NCBI GenBank assembly: GCA_031270865.1
Contig: JAISWI010000069.1
Span: 1-59,439, forward strand
DNA from: Oscillospiraceae bacterium
GTDB lineage: Bacteria; Bacillota; Clostridia; Christensenellales; Aristaeellaceae
Direction of reading: 5' to 3'
DNA: 59,439 bases
The stretch's first letter is position 1; every line of letters starts with the position of its first letter. A model generated the notes under the pieces. The model was not told where the DNA came from. It worked only from the letters and a program-made list of their open reading frames with translations, and made no database searches. The translations under genes were made by a program, and so were the position numbers. This document shows positions 33,401-39,651 of the stretch, piece by piece.

Positions 33401-35724
33401 AGCAGCTGCCAGTCGCCGCGCGTCCAGCGGTGGGCGCGTTTCAGCCAGGACGATACCGATCCGGGCTGGCCGTCATAGAGCGGCGTGTCGCACATCAGCG
33501 CGGATCGGGCAAGCTCGCCCTCCAGCAGGTCGTGGCTAAGGATGGTCCCGCGCCGGACGCGCCCCTTCACCGCGCGGTGGAACGCGTACGGGTCGTACGC
33601 GCCTTTCCCGGCGAAACTGCCCGCCCCCGCCAGGTTCTGGTAGAATTCGTTCGCCGCCGTTACGTAAAGGTCTACGCCGCCGTCGCCACCGTATATCCGG
33701 CTGACGCGCGTACGCACCGTGCTGGCCGCGACCTCCATGCGCGGCTGGAGGATCGAGTAGCCGCGCGGCTTCCTGGACACGCCGGGCAAGCCGCTGGGCA
33801 TCGCCTTGTTCAGCGGGTGCGCCAGCGCCCCGGTGAACGTGAGGGCGCTGTCCGGCGGAAGCTGGGTGTCCGCGTCCAGCGTGATAACGGCGCGGTAACG
33901 GTTGCGCAGATCAACCGGATCGACGTTAAATGAGTATAGACTATTAACAGTATCGGGGGCGGCGCCGTCGACGATCCACGCGTTCAGCGATTCCAACGCG
34001 CCGCGCTTGCGGTCCGGGCCCATGAACCGGCGCATGCCCGCGTCCCACTCGCGTTTGCGGTGGATGTACAGGTATCCCCCGCCCCATACCTGGTTGAGCG
34101 CGTCCACGGCCTCGCTTGCGGCGGCGGATATGCCCGCGTCGTCGGCGGTCTCGGCGGAGTCCGCGTCTGGGAAATCGGCCAGCAGCATGTAGTCGATGCC
34201 CTCCTGCGGGTTCGCGAAGCGCAGGACCGACAGATGACGCGCCATGTCCAGCGCCTGCTGGCGGCTTGATAACAGCGTCGGCACCACAACCAACGCGCGT
34301 CTGTCACCCAGGTGTTCCGGAGCGATACGCGGCAGGACGCGCGGCGGCGTGAAGCGCAGGACGGCTTTGTGAACGACCGTCCGACTGGCCTCGCCCAGTA
34401 ATGGCAGCGCAGCCAACACAGCCTGCCACGGCGATCCAAGGTACAGGCACAGCGCGGCCAGCCCGGCGTCGATCAGCAGTATCGCGCCAATGGATAATCC
34501 AGCCGCTCTCCGCCGCAGGAACCACGCCAGCCGCGCTCGCGGCGGAGCCCCGCCCAGCATCTTCCACAACCGGGGCTGGCCGTCGTCTATGAGGTAATAA
34601 CCGACATGCCCTGTGATCAGCTCGGGCGAATCTACCGGGGCGTCGTCCGGGTTCTCGATGGAGCCGCAGCAGCCTTCCCGCGCCAGCGACAGCGCGTGCC
34701 GGGCTACGGCGGCCTCGCTTGACCGCGCCAGCCGCGCCAGCTTCGCTACACGGGCGCGGTACAAGCACCGGGACGACCAGTCCATCCGGCGGTATACCCG
34801 CGCAGGGTCCTGGCTCAGCGCGCCGTGAACGGCGGAGAGGGATTCCTGCGCCGCGTCCCAGCTTATCGCGTTCAATGCCCTGAGGGATGTTACAGCGTTG
34901 CCCATCCAGTCACGCGCCCGCGTCTGGCGGGTGTGCTCGTTCTCGATGACCTGTTCCGCGCTGTCGCCCCGGCGCGTCAGGTAGGCGTCGATCCACGCGA
35001 GGCCCGCGCTGTCCTCGCGTTCCAGCAGGTCGGTCATCAATTGCTCCAGGAACGCGGAGTCCCTCGCGGCGCGGACGAACGCGCGGCTTGGCTGTTCAGG
35101 CGGCGTTTGGGTGAGCGTATCCGCGTAGCGGCGGGCGTTAAGGCGGGCGCGCTCGGTCGCCACGCATCCCCGCGCGACGTCGGCGGCCAGCAGCACCAGC
35201 TCGCGGCGCATGGCCAGCGGCAGCGCCCACAGCTCGTCCTCGGTAAGCTGCTGCGCCTGCTCGAACGCCCGCGCCGCCATGACTATCCTGTCCAAATCGA
35301 TCCGCGCGTCGGTATGCGCGACCAGCTCACACGCGATAATAGTAACGCGCGGCACGCCCTTGCGCGATGGCAGGGCCGGGCTTTGCCGGAGCGATTCATC
35401 CATGGAGACAGCCGCTTCCTCCAACAGCCGCGCGTTGTCGCACAGCCATTGGGAGGCCGGGGTCAGCGTCACAGCCCCGGCCATCGCCGCGCACGCGCTG
35501 TACGCGCCGCGCAGTTCGGCTGCCGCGCTGGCGTTGGGTTCCTGAGTCACGCGCCCGTCGATGGCCAGCATCGCCGCCTGTGAGCGGATGTGCGAGGATA
35601 AGGCCTCGTCGGACAGCGCGGCCTCGCGCGGGACGTACGCGCCACGCCCGCCCGCGCGTTTGAGCAGCGCGGTAACGGCAAACAGGATAGCCAGCAACGC
35701 CAGGACAGTCATTTCCATGCGCAT
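27442..35724 (-). CDS. cyclic beta-1,2-glucan synthase-like giant protein (GT84-glycoamylase-GH94)
   Basis: The 2760-residue membrane protein has an N-terminal helix, a membrane pair near 408-445, a GT84 glycosyltransferase core with DADTQLPP (near 618) and RWTRGDWQLLPW (near 770), and helices near 820 and 915-940. A glycoamylase-like transglycosylation region follows (GFWAFDPELNYQYRAFG near 1261), then two GH94-type parts with GDWNDAMNR (near 2425). This is the domain order of NdvB/Cgs, which make and cyclise beta-1,2-glucan from UDP-glucose. No export ABC protein is adjacent. The frame is intact throughout, and a GGAGA site precedes the start. Confidence 0.93.
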   Translation of the reverse strand: MRMEMTVLALLAILFAVTALLKRAGGRGAYVPREAALSDEALSSHIRSQAAMLAIDGRVTQEPNASAAAELRGAYSACAAMAGAVTLTPASQWLCDNARLLEEAAVSMDESLRQSPALPSRKGVPRVTIIACELVAHTDARIDLDRIVMAARAFEQAQQLTEDELWALPLAMRRELVLLAADVARGCVATERARLNARRYADTLTQTPPEQPSRAFVRAARDSAFLEQLMTDLLEREDSAGLAWIDAYLTRRGDSAEQVIENEHTRQTRARDWMGNAVTSLRALNAISWDAAQESLSAVHGALSQDPARVYRRMDWSSRCLYRARVAKLARLARSSEAAVARHALSLAREGCCGSIENPDDAPVDSPELITGHVGYYLIDDGQPRLWKMLGGAPPRARLAWFLRRRAAGLSIGAILLIDAGLAALCLYLGSPWQAVLAALPLLGEASRTVVHKAVLRFTPPRVLPRIAPEHLGDRRALVVVPTLLSSRQQALDMARHLSVLRFANPQEGIDYMLLADFPDADSAETADDAGISAAASEAVDALNQVWGGGYLYIHRKREWDAGMRRFMGPDRKRGALESLNAWIVDGAAPDTVNSLYSFNVDPVDLRNRYRAVITLDADTQLPPDSALTFTGALAHPLNKAMPSGLPGVSRKPRGYSILQPRMEVAASTVRTRVSRIYGGDGGVDLYVTAANEFYQNLAGAGSFAGKGAYDPYAFHRAVKGRVRRGTILSHDLLEGELARSALMCDTPLYDGQPGSVSSWLKRAHRWTRGDWQLLPWLLPKIRGEEGVFRNPLGLLSRFKIYDNLRRSLLPPIELALWVAGFALGSWPVLVMAALPGRLGGLMRPNPKTLAAMGSRLAALPLEAKSQLDAVIRTVWRVCFSHKNMLEWVTSADAEKSSSKPGAKSRLGAQLYWPCLVSAAASVAGAAYAAALGYTAGMPGMPYLAGAIPLAALWLSAPKVIEALDEDIHTTPGLGEQQRGMLLELARETWSFFEAVVTERSRFLPPDNLQTDPPRGAAPRTSPTNIGMYLLSCAGARQLGLIDAAGFLSRVTATLATLETLGTWRGHPYNWYDTRTLEPMRPRYISSVDSGNYAVCLTAAAQAVRQALAELPPDTLDEGRQSLPRRLESLVDQIQFQALYDPATALFYVGVDAETGMPGGSRYDLLASEARMLSYLAVMRREVPLKHWRMLGRTMTDARTGAALLSWAGTAFEYLMPLLLLPDSPMTLLGRSSLSAVRAQVKAAKDKPWGISESGFWAFDPELNYQYRAFGVPELSLRGGALSPVVAPYASALALAVDPRAAADNIARMRRMGWADGHGMFEAADFDQTRLPEGCDVKLVSSHMAHHQGMILCAIANSLSGNALARLFAALPQAEAYALLLQEKIPTRRMLAKAVKPRYHTAPQAARGARRVADPEAWPVAVHLTHGSGTTWMRDARGNGYIAHQGVMLTRWRQDPTLTGNGLRFYLRASQGSAVTRMGGPGGETIFDTGRSEWSARVGSIDARLTMGVSPLDGVAVALIKLRNHGSEKITIDVTSFAEVALSAQAADVAHPAFRNLFIETARPEPRLLTAKRRPRGEREEAERVPILAHFVSADAAISVQAQTDRRAFLGRGGAIPEALAGPEPPPDAPFMKPMGMVGAVIDPCVSLSARLALEQDQEARVAFGFGAVAREEDAPRLAARFAHPDAAERALQLSSTQAEVTARHLNLDAAQQGAAQQLASYLLYNGQPANRSAALSRNTRGVSGIWEMGLSGDLPILTVTIGKLSETPLVRTLLRAHEYLRRLGLWFDLVLLAKDEAGYNQTVRDALREAVAASSARDLVGKASGAHLPDASAMNPALLDTLYAAAALSLDGAAGSLSAQLAALRVNPRRGWNTPTLAAIRARGKRGDWRGPSHQRGSERRLPAAAMIYPRGASAEAAPRLDRVNDYPAAPMKPTGPLSCETSYGGFDSDGAYVIKQGATPPAPWSNVLANPLFGTLITDRGDGFTWIGNSNLRRITPFANDAVKSRAGEAVYLRDEDTGAFMSATPAPCGGPSRVTHGRGYTLFESSLMGLGLRLTVFTDSERPVGCRLLRLRNPGNAPRRISVTAYARWSYRGEGESRLLTTGVSAITSTNITNGSRETNQAAWGRHPGDGAFIYLAMPGHEIISSTTDALAFLGIGGAENPRGMNISPSAPPRGAARLELDSLGGELPCAALRTLITIAPGGEAEVCVLIGAVESPEKAGEDIALYGNPMKRLELVRASWRLRLGVISVKTPDPAVNLMLGQWLPYQTTASRLWARAGFYQAGGAIGFRDQLQDMLALVYTRPDEVREHILLAASRQFESGDVQHWWHPPALGVRTRLSDDKLFLPYITAEYVEATGDKSILDVRRPYLKDVPIPEGAEDRYGEGEVSTQTGTIMEHCLRAFDDVKTGPHGIPLMGAGDWNDAMNRVGILGRGESVWLGFFCVVCLRRFAALCVEPTARRLEDRAAHMMTAIENSGWDGGWYRRAWFDDGKTLGSAESPECRIDCVAQSWSAIAGADRERSEQAAQSALERLYDPDLGIMRLLDPPFNGVCAPGYIRGYLPGVRENGGQYTHGAAWMALALSRLGHDEAAWALFTRLLPTSHTRADAGVTRYRAEPYVVAADVYANPQQMGRGGWTWYTGAAAWLYWIGVHELLGFEKKGERARLKPTAPPNWDRYEVVYRWGTSAYHLQARRSAQFATLDGARLDDPEGWIDLRKDGKAHLAVYPLVEKRDDQADAYRALLRLETLYQSSAPVPK

Positions 35725-35853
35725 TTCTCCATTAATACCGCCGGGGCCGGATGGGTTTCAGCCGCGCGATCGTTGGATCGTCAGACACCTGTCCTCGCGG
35801 CCCGGCGATCTAATCCTGAATCCCAAATCCGCAATCCACTGGTTCCGCCAGCG

Positions 35854-36013
35854 TATAGTCGCCCGGCTTGAAAACGCGGACAGATTCGCGAAGGATTTTG
35901 CCCCTCGCTAAGGCGAGGGAGTAAGGCGGACTGGAGGTCCGCTGACCGGACGAACCGGCGCGAGGGACAAAAAGACTCGCGTAGACGCCGCGTTTTCAAG
36001 CCGGGCGACTATA
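35854..36013. repeat. 160-bp palindromic element with 26-bp perfect arms
   Basis: The arm 35854-35879 (starting TATAGTCGCCCGGCTTG) is the exact reverse complement of 35988-36013. Inside, a second weaker pair (about 35881-35908 with 35961-35985) and a central GCGGAC-N5-GTCCGC hairpin continue the symmetry. It sits between divergent genes. It could be a MITE, a structured transcript or a protein-binding cruciform. No coding function is apparent. Confidence 0.85.
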
Positions 36014-36064
36014 GTTTGCGCGAGCGCGGGAAACGCTATGCACGTAAGCGGCATGGAGGTTGTT

Positions 36065-37585
36065 ATGTCAAACACGCGCGTTAAACAGGGATTCCGCGTA
36101 CCGCTGCGCATCCGCAACCTGGGGCTGGCACTGCTGGCGTTGATAGCCGCCGCCGTTATCTGGCTGGCGACCCGCGATCCCGTGCTGACCACGCCGGCGC
36201 TGCCAGCCGCAGCCTCCGCGGAACTGCGCCAGGCATCGGAGGCGTTGACGTCTTACGACGTCCGCGCCTCCTTCCAGCCCGATCGCCGCGCGCTCACCGC
36301 GCGTGAGCGTGTCGCGTACACGAACAATACGGGGCGGGCGTTGGAGGCGGTGCGCTTGCGCTCGTACGCGAACGCGTTCGCGTCGGCGCAGACCAGCCCC
36401 GCGGCCACCACCGAGCTATATGAGTTATGCTATAAGAAGGGATTCTCGCCGGGCGGGATCACGGTCGTCAGCGTCCAGGTGGGCAATACGTCCGCTGAAT
36501 GGTCGTATGAGGATGAGGCGGGCACCGTGATGAAGGTGGTTACGCCCGCGCTCGCGCCGGGCGAGTCGGTGGTTATCACGCTGACCTATACCATATTGAT
36601 ACCGGAATGCGCGTACCGGTTCGGCATCAGCGGGAACGTGGCGGTCCTTCACAACATGCTGCCGACCGTGGCGATGTGGGACGGTGATTGGCGGCTGGAG
36701 CCTTACTACCCGATAGGCGATCCGTTCGTGAGCGAGTGCGCGAACTGGCGGGTGGAACTGACGATGCCGGACGGATGGAGCGCGGCGGCCAGCGGTGCCA
36801 TGGTCTCCGTAAGCCCGTTGGTATACGAGGCGTTGGCCGTTAGGGATTTCTCATTGATACTGTCGAACCGGTACGTATTCTCTCAGACAGTGGTCAATGG
36901 CACGACGGTGACGGCGTACGCGAAGACGAGCGGCGAGGCCCGCGCCCTGGCCCGCGACGCCGCGTCCGCGCTTAAGGTCTTTAATGGGCTGTATGGCGAT
37001 TACCCGTGGCCGTCGTATGACGTCGCTGCCGCGGACATACCATTCGGGGGCATGGAGAGCAGCGGGCTTAGCGTCATATCGGCGTCAAGCGCGGCGGATT
37101 CATCCGCGAGGCCTCTCGCCGTCGCGCATGAGACCGCGCACCAGTGGTTCCACGCGCTCGTTGGCAACGATGAGCTGCGCGAGCCGTGGCTGGATGAGGC
37201 GTTATGCGTATACGCCGTCACGCAATTTATCCAAGACACACAAGGCGAGGCGGCGTTTGCCGACTATGTCGCGACGGAGATCGAGCCATCGATGCGCCTG
37301 ACCATACCGCGCGGCGTGACGATAGGCAGCCCCGTCGAGTTGTTCGCGAGTTGGAACGAATACCGAACGATAGTCTACCAGCGCGGCGCGTCGATGATGC
37401 TGGGGCTGCGCGAGGCGATGGGCGGGGCGAAGCTCAACGAGGCGCTGGCGTTATACGTCAAGGACGCGCCGTTCGGCATGGCTGACCGCTCGTCGCTGAT
37501 GGACGCTTTGAGCCGGGCCACCGGTTCGGATTGGGAGGGCTTCATGGTGGATTACCTGGACACATACATACTGGGCGGGTGGTGA
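36065..37585 (+). CDS. membrane-anchored M1-family zinc metallopeptidase
   Basis: The 506-residue protein has an N-terminal membrane anchor (LGLALLALIAAAVIWLA, residues about 20-36), a beta-rich domain and a gluzincin core. The zinc motif HETAHQWFH lies near residue 354, with the third ligand in WLDEAL about 20 residues later. The substrate-site GGMESSG segment (GAMEN-like) precedes it. ATG 36065 is preceded by GGAGGT. It should cleave N-terminal residues of peptides outside the cell. It is convergent with the SH3-repeat gene, with 7 bases between stops. Confidence 0.9.
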   Translation: MSNTRVKQGFRVPLRIRNLGLALLALIAAAVIWLATRDPVLTTPALPAAASAELRQASEALTSYDVRASFQPDRRALTARERVAYTNNTGRALEAVRLRSYANAFASAQTSPAATTELYELCYKKGFSPGGITVVSVQVGNTSAEWSYEDEAGTVMKVVTPALAPGESVVITLTYTILIPECAYRFGISGNVAVLHNMLPTVAMWDGDWRLEPYYPIGDPFVSECANWRVELTMPDGWSAAASGAMVSVSPLVYEALAVRDFSLILSNRYVFSQTVVNGTTVTAYAKTSGEARALARDAASALKVFNGLYGDYPWPSYDVAAADIPFGGMESSGLSVISASSAADSSARPLAVAHETAHQWFHALVGNDELREPWLDEALCVYAVTQFIQDTQGEAAFADYVATEIEPSMRLTIPRGVTIGSPVELFASWNEYRTIVYQRGASMMLGLREAMGGAKLNEALALYVKDAPFGMADRSSLMDALSRATGSDWEGFMVDYLDTYILGGW

Positions 37586-37592
37586 AGCTATA

Positions 37593-39359
37593 TTACTCCA
37601 GGTTCTCGCTGTGGAGGTATCCTATCCGGCCTCCGGCGCAAACATGGCTCCACGCGTTGGTTACGCCCAGCACGATGACCGTCTGCCCCGGCGAGCATGA
37701 GCCTACCCGGTCCGCGTAAACTGAAGGCGCGGCGAACAATCCCGGCGACTGTGAATCCAGCGCGCGCTTCAGCCTGACCCGGGGCAGCGACTCGTCATAT
37801 ACATCGGGGGCGCCTTTGGGCACATTGCTGGCATCCAGAGAGGCTATCGCCATGTAACCCTCTGTCACGCCGATATGCACGCGCACATAAGCCGCGTCGT
37901 ATACCGCGTCGATCGTTACGATTACGCCTTTGTTATACTGGCCCAACACACGCGCGTCGGCGGATGGACGCTCCAGCAGCGGCAGGCGATCCCCGACGTT
38001 GGGGTTCACCAGCGCGTAAAGCGGCGGCGGTTCGGGCGGTTCGGTTGGTCGCGGCGCGGTCGCGGCGACGCTCACTGTTGGCGCGGCTTGCGGGCCGGGC
38101 GTGACGGCGGGCTGGGGATTGGCCGGAACGACCGTCGCGGCTGTTTTGCTGAACGTGCCGTCGAACGGCGGGTTGACGGGTATGGTGTTCGGGTCGACAT
38201 ACCTGTTAACCATCTTGACCACGTACGCCGAGGCGACATACCCGATCAAACCATCCACGCGTACTTGCGTCCAGCCGTCGCGGATGGCCAGTATTTCCAG
38301 CGGCTGGTCGGTGATGTATGTCGCCAGGACCTCCGCGCCTGTGTTAGGGTGTGAGCGCATGTTCAGCCGCGTGCCCATCTGCGCGACCTGGGCGCTGGGT
38401 ATCGCCGAGGGGACCATCCCGCGCGGCGCGTCCACCCATACATATTCCACGGGCCAATACCCTTCCGTCGTGCCGACACGCGCCTTCACGAACCCTGCTG
38501 GATCATACCCGAGGTATTCGGCGACCACGCCGTTATAGTAATCCCCGTATGACATAGCGTACCTGTCGGGCCGGGAGGTCATGCGGGTGGGCTTGTCGGG
38601 GTCTGGGGCGTTCAGCGTGACCGTGTGCGTCACTGTGGTTACGCTGGATTCGGTAAGTCCTGGCGCGGGGGATTCGTCCGGCTCAATGGTCGGCGCGACG
38701 CCGGGCGTGGCGGTGGCGATCGCGGCGCTGGGCTGGGGTGATGCCTCCGCCGCGCTGGTCTCGAGGGTATCGGGAGTGGGTTCGGGGATCTCACGCCGGG
38801 GAACGATGTATGGACGCGCGACCCATCCCAGTTGGCGGCGGCCTCCCGCGCCTTTGAACACGACGCGGGCCCAGTCCGACGTGGACTCCGTTATCTCCAC
38901 GTCGACGCCCTCGGGCAGCCGTCCCAGCAGTATGGCGTCCGCGCGGGGCTCGCTTAGTATATCCGCGTCTGGATGGATGTTCTGGTAATATGGGCCGGGG
39001 GTAAGGTGCCGCCTCAGGCCGATGAGGATGCCGTCATCCGCGAGATAACCTGTCTGCCTCAGCAGCGTCTCCGGGTCGTAGTAGGCGATCCTCACCGCGC
39101 CCGGGACTGTCTCCAGTATCTCGCACTCGGACATGGCGGGCAGGACGGCAACGCCCGCCCCAACGAGCGACGCGTCCTCGTAAACGACCGCGCTGGCGGC
39201 GACCATACCAGCGCCGGGCGCGACGGGATCACGCGCCGACGCCTCGGTCATGGGCATAACCGATAATAATATAACAATCAATACCGGCGCGAGCGTTCGC
39301 CTTACCCCCAGCGCCCGCGCGGACGCCTGTTTCCCCACTGGCTTCATTCTTAAATCCAT
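37593..39359 (-). CDS. secreted multi-SH3-domain protein
   Basis: The 588-residue protein has a signal peptide (APVLIVILLSVMPMTEASA) and about six bacterial SH3-like modules ending in patterns such as GWVARPYI, GYWPVEYVWV, GYVASAYVV, GYMAIASL and GYLHSENLE. Proline/threonine-rich linkers separate them. Such modules bind cell-wall peptides. No catalytic domain is visible, so it may be a wall-binding or sensing protein. ATG 39359 has a modest GAGCGG site; ATG 39347 is the alternative. Confidence 0.82.
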   Translation of the reverse strand: MDLRMKPVGKQASARALGVRRTLAPVLIVILLSVMPMTEASARDPVAPGAGMVAASAVVYEDASLVGAGVAVLPAMSECEILETVPGAVRIAYYDPETLLRQTGYLADDGILIGLRRHLTPGPYYQNIHPDADILSEPRADAILLGRLPEGVDVEITESTSDWARVVFKGAGGRRQLGWVARPYIVPRREIPEPTPDTLETSAAEASPQPSAAIATATPGVAPTIEPDESPAPGLTESSVTTVTHTVTLNAPDPDKPTRMTSRPDRYAMSYGDYYNGVVAEYLGYDPAGFVKARVGTTEGYWPVEYVWVDAPRGMVPSAIPSAQVAQMGTRLNMRSHPNTGAEVLATYITDQPLEILAIRDGWTQVRVDGLIGYVASAYVVKMVNRYVDPNTIPVNPPFDGTFSKTAATVVPANPQPAVTPGPQAAPTVSVAATAPRPTEPPEPPPLYALVNPNVGDRLPLLERPSADARVLGQYNKGVIVTIDAVYDAAYVRVHIGVTEGYMAIASLDASNVPKGAPDVYDESLPRVRLKRALDSQSPGLFAAPSVYADRVGSCSPGQTVIVLGVTNAWSHVCAGGRIGYLHSENLE

Positions 39360-39492
39360 ACGTTATCCGCTCAAACTGACACTCTTCTCCCGATTAGTAT
39401 ACCATACGGACATGCCGAACGCGAACGGAATCCCGATGCTGGGTGGAATTACCAGCCGACCAACCTACAGCCTCCAAAAGTTATATTACCCC

Positions 39493-39605
39493 TTGACAAA
39501 ACCAACCAGGCGTAGTATGATATATACGATGTAAAGTTGTAAGAAGGGATTGCTAATAAGTTGGGGCCGCCCCGCGTTGACAACGGGCAGGTTAATCCGT
39601 TAAAA
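39493..39605 (+). promoter_or_regulatory. two tandem promoters before the Tyr-Lys-Asp repeat gene
   Basis: P1: TTGACA (39493-39498) and TATGAT (39516-39521), 17-base spacing. P2: TTGACA (39577-39582) and TTAAAA (39600-39605), 17-base spacing. P1 would give a 120-base leader. Confidence 0.65.
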
Positions 39606-39651
39606 TACGGCGTAGCATTGTATACGTATCGGCGATATCGGAGGGCGCAGG

